NCBI RefSeq assembly: GCF_900177675.1
Contig: NZ_FXWM01000001.1
Coordinates: 1,931,001 to 1,995,000 of the forward strand
From: Bacillus sp. OV166
GTDB taxonomy: Bacteria > Bacillota > Bacilli > Bacillales > Cytobacillaceae
DNA length: 64,000 nt
Reading direction: 5' to 3'
The position numbers were made by a program, and so were the translations under genes. Positions 24,789-35,234 of this stretch are shown in pieces. The notes under the pieces are model-generated. The model saw only the letters and a program-made list of their open reading frames with translations. It ran no database searches and was not told the origin of the DNA. How positions within the stretch are numbered: position 1 is the first letter of the stretch; every line of letters begins with the position of its first letter.

Positions 24789-26012
24789 ATGGTACAGGAT
24801 AAAAAAATATTATTATGTGTTACAGGCGGAATCGCCGTCTATAAAGCAGCGGCACTAACAAGTAAGCTTGTTCAGGCTGGTGCTCATGTAAAAATCATTT
24901 TAAGTGAATCTGCACAGAAATTTGTTACCCCATTAACTTTCCAGGCGTTATCCCGTAATGAAGTATATGTTGATACCTTTGACGAAAAAAATCCACGTGT
25001 CATTGCTCATATTGATTTAGCTGATTGGGCAGATTTAATCCTTGTTGCGCCTGCTACAGCAAATACGATTGGAAAAATAGCTGGTGGAATAGCCGATAAT
25101 ATGATAACAACGGTCCTGCTTGCAGCAACCTCACCAGTCTGGATTGCCCCTGCGATGAATGTGCATATGTACGACCATCCTGCTGTGAAGAAGAACCTCT
25201 CAATATTGGCTGAGTACGGATATCAATTTATTGAACCTAGTGAAGGTTATCTTGCCTGTGGATATGTAGGAAAGGGCCGATTGGAAGAGCCGGAAAAAAT
25301 CGTCCAGCTCGTACAACAATTTTTTACCGATCAATTCCAACAAACCTTAAGTAGAAAAACAGTTGTGGTTACAGCGGGGCCAACACGGGAAAAGATTGAT
25401 CCTGTTCGTTTTATTTCCAATCATTCAACAGGGAAAATGGGTTATGCCCTTGCTGTTGAGGCAAAAAAACAAGGTGCCCATGTTGTATTAGTTTCGGGAC
25501 CGGTGGGGTTGCCAGCTCCATTAGGTATGGAAGTAGTGAAGGTCGAGAGCGCTGAAGAAATGTATAATGCAGTATTGAAGTATTATGACTCAGCGGATGT
25601 AGTCATTAAAACAGCCGCCGTTGCCGATTACCGTCCAAAAACTGCATATGATCATAAGGTAAAGAAACAAGCCAGTGACTCGAGTATAGAGTTGGAACGA
25701 ACGAAAGATATCCTGCTAGAGTTGGGTAAGAGAAAGAGGAACCAAGTGCTTGTAGGCTTTGCAGCTGAAACGGAAAATGTTGAAGAATATGCAAGGAAAA
25801 AATTAAAGGCGAAAAATGCAGATATGATCGTTGCAAACAATGTGAAAGCGGAAGGGGCAGGGTTTGGGACAGATACAAATATTGTCACACTTTTCAAACG
25901 GTCTGGCTCAAATATAGATTTACCGATTATGTCAAAAAGTGATGTAGCAAAAAGGATTATCGAAGAAATTACTTCCCTATTGAAGGATATGGATGAAAAT
26001 GGAAATAGCTAG
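24789..26012 (+). CDS. coaBC: bifunctional phosphopantothenoylcysteine decarboxylase/synthetase
   Basis: Carries out two steps of coenzyme A synthesis: addition of cysteine to phosphopantothenate and decarboxylation of the product. The 407-aa protein has an N-terminal flavoprotein CoaC domain (VTGGIAVYKA at 10-19, the PAMN segment, and the substrate clamp ACGYVGKGRL) and a C-terminal CoaB domain with VVTAGPTREKIDPVRFISNHS and KTAAVADYRP. GGGGG precedes the ATG. Its end overlaps priA by 20 bases. Confidence 0.97.
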   Translation: MVQDKKILLCVTGGIAVYKAAALTSKLVQAGAHVKIILSESAQKFVTPLTFQALSRNEVYVDTFDEKNPRVIAHIDLADWADLILVAPATANTIGKIAGGIADNMITTVLLAATSPVWIAPAMNVHMYDHPAVKKNLSILAEYGYQFIEPSEGYLACGYVGKGRLEEPEKIVQLVQQFFTDQFQQTLSRKTVVVTAGPTREKIDPVRFISNHSTGKMGYALAVEAKKQGAHVVLVSGPVGLPAPLGMEVVKVESAEEMYNAVLKYYDSADVVIKTAAVADYRPKTAYDHKVKKQASDSSIELERTKDILLELGKRKRNQVLVGFAAETENVEEYARKKLKAKNADMIVANNVKAEGAGFGTDTNIVTLFKRSGSNIDLPIMSKSDVAKRIIEEITSLLKDMDENGNS

Positions 26013-28410
26013 TGTGATTGTGGATGTACCGGCAAAACAAACGGATAGAGCGTTCGATTATTTAATTCCAGAGCAGTGGTGGGGAACAATCCAGCCGGGC
26101 ATGAGGGTAATCGTTCCGTTTGGTCCGAGGAAAATCCAAGGATTTGTCACTTCGCTTAAAACACAATCTGAATTTAAAAAATTAAGAGAAATTATCGAGC
26201 CCATGGATCTTGAGCCAATCTTAAACAAGGATTTACTTGACCTGGGTGACTGGCTAACTGAGAATACACTTTGTTTTAAAATCTTTGCTTTTCAGGTTAT
26301 GCTTCCAGCCGCGTTAAAAGCTAAATACGAAAAAAAAGTGAAGATTACTGCAGGGGTGGAGGCTGCTGATTTATCCGAACCCCTTCAAACTCTTTTTGAA
26401 AACAATCCAATGATAGACTGGGAAGAAGCTTTGAATAATGGAGTGGTTCCCTTATTACAAAAGGAAGCAGCAAAAGGTAAACTTGAAGTCCTTTACATCG
26501 TTAAGGAGAAGGTCAAAAAGAAACAGCGTAAGTATGTCCGCCCACTTGTATCGCTTGCTGAATTGAAAGATGAAGTAGTCCGATTTCCAGCAAAGGCTGA
26601 AAAGCAAAAACTAGTATTGAGCTATTTTATCAATCATTTCGAACCAGTCGAATTGAGGCAGCTTGTAGCTGAATTAAATACGACATCCTCAACTGTTAAG
26701 GCACTTGTAGAAAAGAAACTTCTTACTGAGTATGATATGGAGGTTTACCGCGATCCGTTTGAACATAGGACCTTTAAACGAACAAAGCCCTTACCATTAA
26801 CAAATTCTCAACAGACCGTGATTGGGCCGATTCTAAACGCGATTGAATCAAATCGACATGAGGTATTCTTGCTCTATGGTGTAACAGGAAGCGGAAAAAC
26901 CGAAATTTACCTCCAATCCATTCAAGAAGTTATTGAAAGAGGACAGGAAGCAATTGTGCTTGTACCAGAAATTTCACTCACTCCCCAAATGGTGAATCGT
27001 TTTAAAGGAAGATTTGGGGACTTAGTGGCTGTTTTGCACAGCGGTTTGTCAGCTGGAGAAAAATATGATGAGTGGCGGAAGATTCAACGTAAAGAAGTAA
27101 AAGTAGCTGTAGGAGCAAGATCAGCGATTTTTGCCCCATTTGAGAACTTAGGAATTATTATTATTGATGAAGAGCACGAAACAAGTTATAAGCAGGAGGA
27201 TATGCCTCGATATCATGCTAGGGATGTTGCAGTTGAAAGAGCTAAAACGTATAACTGTCCGGTTGTGCTCGGAAGCGCTACCCCATCACTCGAGTCGTTT
27301 GCCAGGGCTCAAAAGAAGGTGTATCATCTATTATCGCTCCCTAACCGGATGAATAATCAAACCCTGCCCTCAGTAGAGATCATTGATATGCGTGAGGAGC
27401 TTCGTGACGGAAATCGGTCAATGTTTTCACGTAAGCTTTTTGATATGCTTAAGGACCGAATAGAAAAAAAACAACAATCTGTTTTATTTTTAAATAAACG
27501 GGGTCATTCGTCATTTGTGATGTGCCGGGACTGCGGTTATGTGATGAACTGCCCTAACTGCGACATATCGCTTACCTACCACCGAGTAAATGAACAAATG
27601 AAATGCCATTATTGCGGGTATGAAAGCCATGTTCCAAAGCAATGCCCGGAGTGTTCCAGTGATTATATTCGGTATTTTGGGACTGGTACTCAAAAGGTCG
27701 AGGACGAGCTTGGTAAAATTCTCCCAGAAGCAAGGGTTATTCGGATGGATGTTGATACAACTGGTCGAAAGGGCTCACACGAACGATTATTAACTGATTT
27801 TCAGAACGGCAAAGCAGATATTCTCCTCGGGACTCAAATGATTGCAAAAGGGCTGGATTTCCCAAATATCACCTTAGTTGGTGTCCTTTCGGCTGATACG
27901 ATGCTGCATTTACCTGATTTCCGTGCGTCTGAAAAAACCTTTCAATTATTAACACAGGTAAGCGGAAGAGCGGGACGTCATCAATTGCCGGGGGAGGTCA
28001 TCATTCAGACCTACACCCCTGAACACTATAGTGTCGAACTTGCAGGAACACAGGATTATGATCTCTTTTACCAAAGAGAAATGATGATTCGAAAAACCCA
28101 TCATTATCCACCCTTCTATTATCTATCACTCATAACAGTCAGTCATGAGCAGTTGATGACTGTCGTTACAGCGACAGAGAAAATTGTTAATTATGTACGT
28201 TCGCAGGTTTCAAAGGATGCCGTCGTTTTAGGACCCGCAGCCTCGCCGATTCCTAGGATTAATAATAGATATCGCTATCAATGTCTGATAAAATACAAGC
28301 GGGAACCGAACTTGACAAAAATGTTAAAAACCATCTTGGATCAACACCAGAAAGATACTAAAAGCGGCTTATTGGTATCAATAGATGTAAATCCATTTAT
28401 ATTAATGTAA
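25993..28410 (+). CDS. priA: primosomal protein N' (replication restart helicase PriA)
   Basis: Superfamily 2 DNA helicase that recognises stalled forks and starts reloading of the replicative helicase. The 805-aa protein has an N-terminal DNA-binding domain, Walker A GVTGSGKT at 296-303, the DEEH box at 392-395, and a zinc module with four CxxC pairs (CRDC, CPNC, CHYC, CPEC), then helicase motifs ending with QVSGRAGRH. AAGGA at 25983 could serve either the ATG at 25993 or a second ATG two codons later. It overlaps coaBC. Confidence 0.97.
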   Translation: MKMEIASVIVDVPAKQTDRAFDYLIPEQWWGTIQPGMRVIVPFGPRKIQGFVTSLKTQSEFKKLREIIEPMDLEPILNKDLLDLGDWLTENTLCFKIFAFQVMLPAALKAKYEKKVKITAGVEAADLSEPLQTLFENNPMIDWEEALNNGVVPLLQKEAAKGKLEVLYIVKEKVKKKQRKYVRPLVSLAELKDEVVRFPAKAEKQKLVLSYFINHFEPVELRQLVAELNTTSSTVKALVEKKLLTEYDMEVYRDPFEHRTFKRTKPLPLTNSQQTVIGPILNAIESNRHEVFLLYGVTGSGKTEIYLQSIQEVIERGQEAIVLVPEISLTPQMVNRFKGRFGDLVAVLHSGLSAGEKYDEWRKIQRKEVKVAVGARSAIFAPFENLGIIIIDEEHETSYKQEDMPRYHARDVAVERAKTYNCPVVLGSATPSLESFARAQKKVYHLLSLPNRMNNQTLPSVEIIDMREELRDGNRSMFSRKLFDMLKDRIEKKQQSVLFLNKRGHSSFVMCRDCGYVMNCPNCDISLTYHRVNEQMKCHYCGYESHVPKQCPECSSDYIRYFGTGTQKVEDELGKILPEARVIRMDVDTTGRKGSHERLLTDFQNGKADILLGTQMIAKGLDFPNITLVGVLSADTMLHLPDFRASEKTFQLLTQVSGRAGRHQLPGEVIIQTYTPEHYSVELAGTQDYDLFYQREMMIRKTHHYPPFYYLSLITVSHEQLMTVVTATEKIVNYVRSQVSKDAVVLGPAASPIPRINNRYRYQCLIKYKREPNLTKMLKTILDQHQKDTKSGLLVSIDVNPFILM

Positions 28411-28421
28411 GTTAGCCAAAT

Positions 28422-28450
28422 GTAACCTGGTCATCAAAGGTTATTATTTC
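28422..28450 (+). terminator. weak hairpin after priA
   Basis: TAACCT pairs with AGGTTA, followed by a mixed TTATTATTTC stretch. The stem is only 6 bp, so termination is doubtful. Confidence 0.35.
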
Positions 28451-28526
28451 GCATTTTTGGTGAAAATGTAAGCAATTAATAAATTTAAAACGCCTATATA
28501 AGAATGGAATTAATGGGGGAAATAAT

Positions 28527-29012
28527 TTGCCTATACTCAAAGTAATAAATTACCCTGCTGAGATACTTGAGCAGACTTGCAAGCCAGTGATTAAGTTTGA
28601 TAAAAAGCTTGCAAAAATACTTGATAATATGTATGACACGATGATTGAATATGATGGGGTGGGACTAGCTGCTCCGCAAATTGGATTGGACGTACGCATC
28701 GCAATTGTTGATATCGATGATGAATTAGGGACAATCGAAATGATTAACCCAGTAATATTAGAAACATCCGGTGAACAAACTGGACCAGAAGGTTGTTTAA
28801 GTTTCCCTGGATTATTTGGTGAAGTGACAAGGCCCAATTTTGTTAAAATTGAGGCATTTGACCGAAAAGGCAGAAAATACACATTAGAAGCAGAAGAATT
28901 CCTAGCAAGGGCGATTCAACATGAAATCGATCATCTGGACGGGATTTTATTTACATCTAAAGTGACGAGATATCTCGAGGAAGATGAGTTAAAAGGAGTA
29001 GAAGTTGAATGA
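28527..29012 (+). CDS. def: peptide deformylase
   Basis: Removes the formyl group from the N-terminal methionine of new proteins. The 161-aa protein has all three family motifs: GVGLAAPQ at 44-51, EGCLS with metal ligand Cys90, and QHEIDHLDG with His132, Glu133 and His136. Translation appears to start at a TTG with GGGGGA 7 bases upstream. It overlaps fmt by four bases (ATGA), pairing the enzymes that add and remove formyl. Confidence 0.97.
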   Translation: MPILKVINYPAEILEQTCKPVIKFDKKLAKILDNMYDTMIEYDGVGLAAPQIGLDVRIAIVDIDDELGTIEMINPVILETSGEQTGPEGCLSFPGLFGEVTRPNFVKIEAFDRKGRKYTLEAEEFLARAIQHEIDHLDGILFTSKVTRYLEEDELKGVEVE

Positions 29013-29947
29013 CCAAAATTGTTTTTATGGGTACTCCAGATTTTTCTGTGCCAATCTTACAACAACTGATTAAAGATGGATATGATGTCATTGGAGTAGT
29101 TACACAACCAGATCGACCAGTGGGAAGAAAAAAGATTTTAACACCTCCCCCGGTTAAGGTAGAAGCCTTGAAACATTCTATTCCTGTCTTTCAACCAGAA
29201 AAAATCCGTCAAGAAGAAGAACTTGAAAAAATCCTTTCCTTGAATCCAGATTTAATTGTTACTGCTGCTTTTGGGCAAATCCTACCCAATAAGCTGTTAG
29301 AAGCGCCTAAATACGGTTGTATAAATGTTCATGCATCCCTGCTCCCAGAACTTCGTGGTGGTGCCCCTATTCATTATGCAATTATGCAAGGAAAACAAAA
29401 AACAGGTGTTACCATCATGTATATGGTTGAAAAATTAGATGCTGGGGATATTTTAACAAGGATTGAAGTCCCAATTGCTGAAGAGGACAATGTTGGTACA
29501 TTGCATATTAAATTAAGTACAGCCGGGGCTAAATTGTTGGCAGAAACTTTGCCGCTTCTATTGGAAGGCCGTCTGACGCCTAAGCCTCAAAACAATGAAG
29601 AAGCCACATTTGCTGCCAATATTAAGCGAGAACAAGAAAAAATTAATTGGGCAAAAACAGGTGAAGAAATCTTTAATCATATCCGTGCTCTAAATCCATG
29701 GCCAGTTGCGTTTACAACCTTGAATGGTCAGGTCTTAAAGATATGGCGGGCTGAAAAGGAATCTGGACAGAAAGTGGCAGTACCTGGAACAATTATTAAT
29801 ATAGAATCGGATAGCTTTTCGGTATCAACCGGTAATGGAACGGCAATCAAAATCATTGAGCTTCAGCCCTCTGGAAAAACAAAAATGATGAGTGAACAAT
29901 TTTTACGGGGTTCAAAAATTTCAATAGGCACCAAGCTGGGAGAATAA
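29009..29947 (+). CDS. fmt: methionyl-tRNA formyltransferase
   Basis: Transfers formyl from 10-formyl-tetrahydrofolate to initiator Met-tRNA. The 312-aa protein has an N-terminal formyltransferase domain with catalytic residues Asn106, His108 and Asp144 (INVHASLLP and LDAGDIL), and a C-terminal OB-like tRNA-binding domain from about residue 205. It overlaps def and is separated from rsmB by one base. Confidence 0.98.
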   Translation: MTKIVFMGTPDFSVPILQQLIKDGYDVIGVVTQPDRPVGRKKILTPPPVKVEALKHSIPVFQPEKIRQEEELEKILSLNPDLIVTAAFGQILPNKLLEAPKYGCINVHASLLPELRGGAPIHYAIMQGKQKTGVTIMYMVEKLDAGDILTRIEVPIAEEDNVGTLHIKLSTAGAKLLAETLPLLLEGRLTPKPQNNEEATFAANIKREQEKINWAKTGEEIFNHIRALNPWPVAFTTLNGQVLKIWRAEKESGQKVAVPGTIINIESDSFSVSTGNGTAIKIIELQPSGKTKMMSEQFLRGSKISIGTKLGE

Positions 29948-29948
29948 A

Positions 29949-31298
29949 ATGACTTCAACAATAAATAATGTACGGGCAATCGCAATGGATAGTTTAGTTG
30001 CTATTGAGAAAAACCAATCTTACAGCAATTTACTTCTTAATAATACAATTGAAAAACACGAATTGTCTCCTAAAGATGTCGGACTGTTAACGGAATTGAC
30101 GTATGGAACCTTACAAAGAAGAATGGCACTTGACTTTTATTTAGAGCCTTTTGTAAAAGATAATAAAAAATTAGCCAATTGGGTTCATCATTTACTTAGA
30201 CTAACGCTTTATCAAATGATTTATCTCGATCGAATTCCGGACAGAGCAGCGATCTACGAAGCTGTAGAAATTGCCAAAAGTCGTGGTCATAAGGGTATAG
30301 CAAGTTTGGTAAATGGAGTATTGCGGAGTATTCAAAGAGAAGGGCTCCCATCCATGGAGGAAGTCTCGGACCCAACCAAAAGACTATCACTTGAAACTAG
30401 CCACCCTGAATGGCTAATTACCCGATGGGTTAACCAATTTGGTTATGAAAAAACAAAAGAAATGTGTGAAGTAAACCTAACAGCACCATTGCAAACAGCT
30501 AGAGTTAATCTCACGAAAATTTCAAGAGATGAATGTGTTGCGATTTTAGAAGAAGATGGTTTTCAAATCGAAAAAAGTCCAATTATTCCTGAGGCGATCA
30601 GATCGTTAAAGGGGAATTTAGCGTCTACCATTGCTTTTAAATATGGAATGTTTACTATTCAAGATGAAAGCTCGATGCTCGCCGCCTATGCATTAGGGGC
30701 AAAGCAGAACGAATTTATCCTTGATGCTTGTGCAGCACCAGGTGGTAAAAGTACACATATCGCTGAAAAAATGGATAATACGGGAGAAGTCATATCGGTT
30801 GATCTCCATCAGCACAAAGTCAGATTAATCAATGATAATGCCAAGCGACTAGGGTTAGAAAATATAAAAACAAGCGTTTCTGATTCCAGACAAATACAGG
30901 AAAAATTCAACAAAGAATCATTTGATCGTATCCTTCTGGATGCTCCGTGCTCGGGTCTTGGAGTAATGCGGAGAAAACCTGATATGAAATACACAAAAAC
31001 AGAGAAGGATATTGAACGGTTAAGTACGATTCAACAAGACTTATTAATGTCCGTATCCCCTTTATTGAAAAAGGATGGCATACTTGTCTATAGTACTTGT
31101 ACTGTAGATAAAGAGGAAAATGAATACACGGTTAAGACATTCCTAGAGAATAACCCTGAATTCGAAGGAGATTTATCATTTAAAAACAGGATGCCTGAAG
31201 CTATCCAACCATTGATTACAGGTTTTGATTTACAGATATTCCCACAAGATCTTGGGTCTGATGGGTTCTATATTGCAGTTTTAAGGAAGAAGGTGTAA
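29949..31298 (+). CDS. rsmB: 16S rRNA (cytosine-5) methyltransferase RsmB
   Basis: Methylates C967 (E. coli numbering) of 16S rRNA. The 449-aa protein has an N-terminal NusB-like RNA-binding domain (about residues 5-130) and an SAM-dependent methyltransferase domain with the SAM loop DACAAPGGKSTH and two active cysteines, Cys334 in DAPCSG and Cys384 in YSTCTVD. It lies between fmt and rlmN with almost no gaps. Also known as sun or yloM. Confidence 0.96.
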   Translation: MTSTINNVRAIAMDSLVAIEKNQSYSNLLLNNTIEKHELSPKDVGLLTELTYGTLQRRMALDFYLEPFVKDNKKLANWVHHLLRLTLYQMIYLDRIPDRAAIYEAVEIAKSRGHKGIASLVNGVLRSIQREGLPSMEEVSDPTKRLSLETSHPEWLITRWVNQFGYEKTKEMCEVNLTAPLQTARVNLTKISRDECVAILEEDGFQIEKSPIIPEAIRSLKGNLASTIAFKYGMFTIQDESSMLAAYALGAKQNEFILDACAAPGGKSTHIAEKMDNTGEVISVDLHQHKVRLINDNAKRLGLENIKTSVSDSRQIQEKFNKESFDRILLDAPCSGLGVMRRKPDMKYTKTEKDIERLSTIQQDLLMSVSPLLKKDGILVYSTCTVDKEENEYTVKTFLENNPEFEGDLSFKNRMPEAIQPLITGFDLQIFPQDLGSDGFYIAVLRKKV

Positions 31299-31301
31299 CA
31301 G

Positions 31302-32393
31302 TTGGAACAATTAAATACAACTGAGACAAACACAGCTAAGGAAATTAAGAAGAAATCAATTTATTCATTGCAGCTTAACGAATTAAAGAATTGGCTAACT
31401 GAAAATGCTGAAAAGGCATTCCGTGCCGAACAAATCTATGAATGGCTTTATAAAAAACGAATTACATCGTTTGAGGATATGAGTAATGTATCAAAAGGAT
31501 TAAGAGATAAGCTTGCTAGCCATTTTGAATTAACAACATTAAATACGGCGATTCAACAAACATCATCTGATGGAACCATAAAATTCCTTTTTGAACTTCA
31601 AGATGGATACTCGATTGAAACGGTGCTAATGCGTCATGATTATGGAAACTCCGTTTGTGTTACGACACAGGTAGGCTGCCGAATAGGGTGTACTTTTTGC
31701 GCCTCTACATTAGGCGGCTTAAAAAGACACTTAGAGGCAGGAGAGATTGTCGCACAAGTTGTAAAAGTTCAGCAAACACTTGATGAAACAGATGAGCGTG
31801 TAAATTCAGTTGTTATCATGGGAATTGGTGAGCCATTTGATAATTATGATAACATGTTATCATTTTTAAAAATAATCAATCATGAAAAGGCTCTTAATAT
31901 CGGAGCACGCCATATAACCGTATCAACAAGTGGTATCGTTCCGAAAATTTATCAATTTGCAGATGAAAATACACAAATTAATTTTGCTATTTCTCTCCAC
32001 GCTCCCAATACGGAATTACGTTCAAGGCTAATGCCTATTAATAAGGCTTATAAACTTGATGACTTAATGGAATCAGTAAGGTATTATATCGATAAGACAG
32101 GTCGTCGAATAAGCTTTGAATATGGTCTTTTTGGCGGTGTAAACGATTCAGTCGAGCATGCTGAAGAGTTAGCTATATTATTAAAAGGATTAAAATGTCA
32201 TGTGAATCTAATTCCTGTAAACTATGTTCCTGAAAGAGATTATGTACGGACTCCAAGAGACAAAATTTTTGCTTTTGAAAAAACATTGAAAAACCGAGGT
32301 ATTAATGTAACCATTCGCAGGGAGCAAGGTTCAGATATCGCTGCAGCATGTGGGCAACTTCGTGCAAAGGAGCGGAAAGAGGAGACGAGGTGA
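31302..32393 (+). CDS. rlmN: dual-specificity 23S rRNA/tRNA adenine-C2 methyltransferase RlmN
   Basis: Radical SAM enzyme that methylates A2503 of 23S rRNA and A37 of some tRNAs. The 363-aa protein has the cluster motif CxxxCxxC at Cys126, Cys130 and Cys133, and the two mechanistic cysteines Cys119 and Cys350 expected for RlmN. Cfr-type resistance enzymes share these residues, but length, sequence and chromosomal context point to the housekeeping gene. Translation starts at a TTG with a purine-rich AAGGAAGAAGGTG before it. Confidence 0.96.
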   Translation: MEQLNTTETNTAKEIKKKSIYSLQLNELKNWLTENAEKAFRAEQIYEWLYKKRITSFEDMSNVSKGLRDKLASHFELTTLNTAIQQTSSDGTIKFLFELQDGYSIETVLMRHDYGNSVCVTTQVGCRIGCTFCASTLGGLKRHLEAGEIVAQVVKVQQTLDETDERVNSVVIMGIGEPFDNYDNMLSFLKIINHEKALNIGARHITVSTSGIVPKIYQFADENTQINFAISLHAPNTELRSRLMPINKAYKLDDLMESVRYYIDKTGRRISFEYGLFGGVNDSVEHAEELAILLKGLKCHVNLIPVNYVPERDYVRTPRDKIFAFEKTLKNRGINVTIRREQGSDIAAACGQLRAKERKEETR

Positions 32394-32398
32394 CAAAA

Positions 32399-33157
32399 GT
32401 GAAGGCTGTTTTTAAAACGGACCAGGGTAGAGTTCGCCAGAATAATGAGGATAGTGGTGGTACTTTTGTTAATCGGGATGGACACCGTCTTGCCATCGTA
32501 GCAGATGGCATGGGCGGTCACCTTGCCGGTGATGTTGCTAGTAGCATGAGCGTTTCGCATCTTCAAGAAATGTGGGAGAAATCTGAAGGAATTCGTACAG
32601 CAGATCAAGCTGAAGCATGGCTGAAAACCCATGTTCTCCAGGTTAATCAATTATTGTTTGACCATTCAAGAAGTCACGTGGAATGTGAAGGTATGGGTAC
32701 TACTATAGAGGCAGTGATTGCTTCTGAAAATTTTACAACGATTGCACATGTGGGGGATAGTCGTTGTTATATCTTAAATGATACAGGCTTCAAGCAGCTA
32801 ACGGAGGACCATACACTTGTGAATGAGTTAGTCCGAACTGGACAAATCACTAAAGAGGATGCAGAACATCATCCCAGGAAAAATTGGATATTAAGAGCGT
32901 TAGGAACAGAACAGGATGTAAAAATCGATTTAAAAACGATAATGTTCGAAGAAGGAGATTTTCTCCTTTTATGCTCTGATGGGTTGTCAAATAAAGTCAA
33001 CGAACAAGAAATGGTTAAAATTCTTCAAAATGAAGAATCACTTGAACAAAAGGCTTCCACATTAATTAATATTGCAAATGATAACGGTGGAGAAGACAAT
33101 ATTACCCTGATCATATTAGAATATGCTAATGATTTTGAATTGGGTGATGAGAAGTGA
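32399..33157 (+). CDS. prpC: PP2C-family protein serine/threonine phosphatase PrpC
   Basis: Mn-dependent phosphatase that reverses PrkC phosphorylation. The 252-aa protein has the PP2C motifs NNEDS near residue 17, VADGMGGHLAGD, GDSRCY, and GGEDNIT, giving the metal-binding aspartates. The GTG at 32399 gives the same N-terminus as the B. subtilis protein and has GAGGTGA 5 bases upstream; a GTG at 32390 overlapping the rlmN stop is also possible. Its stop overlaps the prkC start (GTGA), so phosphatase and kinase are coupled. Confidence 0.95.
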   Translation: MKAVFKTDQGRVRQNNEDSGGTFVNRDGHRLAIVADGMGGHLAGDVASSMSVSHLQEMWEKSEGIRTADQAEAWLKTHVLQVNQLLFDHSRSHVECEGMGTTIEAVIASENFTTIAHVGDSRCYILNDTGFKQLTEDHTLVNELVRTGQITKEDAEHHPRKNWILRALGTEQDVKIDLKTIMFEEGDFLLLCSDGLSNKVNEQEMVKILQNEESLEQKASTLINIANDNGGEDNITLIILEYANDFELGDEK

Positions 33158-35145
33158 TTATTGGGAAAAGAATCAGCGGCCGCTATAAAATTCTTAAAAT
33201 GATAGGCGGAGGCGGAATGGCCAATGTCTATTTAGCACATGATATGATACTAGACAGAGAAGTTGCCGTGAAAATGCTCCGCCTTGACTTTGCCAATGAT
33301 GAAGAATTTATTCGACGCTTTCATAGAGAAGCACAATCTGCCACAAGTCTTACCCATCCAAATATCGTTAGTATTTATGATGTGGGTGAAGAGGATTCTC
33401 TTTACTATATTGTTATGGAATATGTGAATGGGCAAACATTAAAGCAATACATAAACCAGCATTCGTCACTCCGTGTAGAAAAGGCATTAGACATAATGAT
33501 GCAATTAACATCTGCAATTTCCCATGCCCATCAAAATCATATTATTCATCGTGATATAAAACCGCATAACATTCTAATTGATCCTAATGGCAGTGTGAAA
33601 ATTACTGATTTTGGGATAGCCATGGCCTTAAGTGCGACAAGCATTACCCAAACAAATTCTGTGTTAGGTTCTGTCCACTATTTATCACCGGAACAAGCTC
33701 GTGGGGGAATGGCTAATCGGAAATCTGATATTTATTCACTTGGGATTGTCATGTTCGAAATTTTAACAGGCAGGCTTCCATTCTCAGGGGAATCAGCCGT
33801 TTCGATTGCATTGAAACATCTCCAGTCAGAAACACCTTCTGTTAGAAGGTGGAATTCAACTATACCGCAAAGTGTAGAGAATATCGTCCTAAAAGCAACG
33901 GCAAAGGATCCATTCCATCGTTATAACAGTGTCGATGAAATGGAGGAGGATTTAAGGACGGCGCTAAATCCTGAAAGAATGGATGAACCAAAGTTTATTA
34001 TTCTAATTGATGATGAGGCAACAAAAGCCATTCCAATCATAACAAATGACCGTCCACATAAAAACCTTGATGAAACATTAGTGCATAGTAATGATAAAAT
34101 ATTGCCTGCCAAAAATGATACACCTAATAAGGAGAAAACTAGTAAGAAAAAGCGGAAAAAATGGCCGATGATCTTAATTTCGACTTTCCTTATACTTTCC
34201 ATTCTCGGACTATTAACGGTTACATTTTTACCTGATTTATTGTCTGCTAAGGACGTCAAAATTCCTGACGTAAGTGGAATGGATGTTGATGATGCGATTT
34301 CTGAGCTTCAGCTCAGCGGAATAGTGGTTGACAAACAGGTTGAAATTCCTGATGATCTGGTGGCTGAAGGAAAGGTTATCAAGACCGACCCCGAAATTGG
34401 CAGTACAGTCAAGGAGAACGCAAAGGTTAATTTATATATTAGTACTGGAAAAGAAAAAATTGAGCTGTCAAATTATGTAGGCCGGATATATGATGATATT
34501 TTCCGTTTATTAGAAGACAGGGGTTTTAAAGATATTCTGAAAACTGAGAAATACGATGAGAGTGAACCAGGAACCATTATTAGCCAAAACCCATCAGGAG
34601 GCGAAGAAATTATTCCTGAAGATACTGCATTAGAATTTGAAGTCAGTAAAGGACCTGAAATAATTGTCCTAAGGGACCTAACCGAATACAATTTAAAAGG
34701 GGCCGAGGATTATGCCTTATTAGTAGGGCTGACTTTAGATGTCTCAGAAGAAAAATATGATGAAAAAATTCCTGCTGGCATGGTGATTTCACAAACTCCA
34801 AAGTCTGGAACAGAACTGAAAAAAGGCGATAAGGTATCAGTCATCATTTCAAAAGGAAAAGAAGAAAAACCGCCAAAAACGGTAGTTAAAGATATAACAA
34901 TTGATTATGAACCGACTGTCCCAGTGCCAGTGCCAGGAGATCCTGTACAAAAACAAGAGGTTTTAATCTACATCGAAGATATGAATCATAGTATGACGGA
35001 ACCTGCCGAATCATTTTTTATAACTGAAACGACAAAAAAACAAATAGAACTCACTATTCCATATGGCGGAAAAGCGGGCTATAAGATTATTCGTGACAGC
35101 AAGGTGATAGCAGAGGATGTAATTAACTATCCAGAAACAGAGTAA
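33154..35145 (+). CDS. prkC: PASTA-domain membrane serine/threonine kinase PrkC
   Basis: Eukaryotic-type kinase that senses muropeptides or lipid II; in B. subtilis it links cell wall state to spore germination and stationary-phase control. The 663-aa protein has a cytoplasmic kinase domain with GGGGMANVY, ATP lysine Lys40, HRDIKPHN with catalytic Asp134, and Asp152 of DFG. A basic stretch precedes one membrane segment at about 338-359. Outside lie three PASTA repeats (about 367-434, 436-503, 504-571) and a C-terminal domain. The start is a GTG overlapping the prpC stop. Confidence 0.97.
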   Translation: MIIGKRISGRYKILKMIGGGGMANVYLAHDMILDREVAVKMLRLDFANDEEFIRRFHREAQSATSLTHPNIVSIYDVGEEDSLYYIVMEYVNGQTLKQYINQHSSLRVEKALDIMMQLTSAISHAHQNHIIHRDIKPHNILIDPNGSVKITDFGIAMALSATSITQTNSVLGSVHYLSPEQARGGMANRKSDIYSLGIVMFEILTGRLPFSGESAVSIALKHLQSETPSVRRWNSTIPQSVENIVLKATAKDPFHRYNSVDEMEEDLRTALNPERMDEPKFIILIDDEATKAIPIITNDRPHKNLDETLVHSNDKILPAKNDTPNKEKTSKKKRKKWPMILISTFLILSILGLLTVTFLPDLLSAKDVKIPDVSGMDVDDAISELQLSGIVVDKQVEIPDDLVAEGKVIKTDPEIGSTVKENAKVNLYISTGKEKIELSNYVGRIYDDIFRLLEDRGFKDILKTEKYDESEPGTIISQNPSGGEEIIPEDTALEFEVSKGPEIIVLRDLTEYNLKGAEDYALLVGLTLDVSEEKYDEKIPAGMVISQTPKSGTELKKGDKVSVIISKGKEEKPPKTVVKDITIDYEPTVPVPVPGDPVQKQEVLIYIEDMNHSMTEPAESFFITETTKKQIELTIPYGGKAGYKIIRDSKVIAEDVINYPETE

Positions 35146-35234
35146 TTAATATTAATATGCTCTTTATCAAATCAGTTAACAGAATTTTGAATGATTAGTT
35201 GATGTTTTCGAAATGAATGACAAGGAGTGTGGCT

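Noticed and set aside
31302..32393. Possible Cfr-type resistance methyltransferase
   Set aside because: The radical SAM and mechanistic cysteines are shared by Cfr and RlmN, but gene order and sequence match the housekeeping RlmN.
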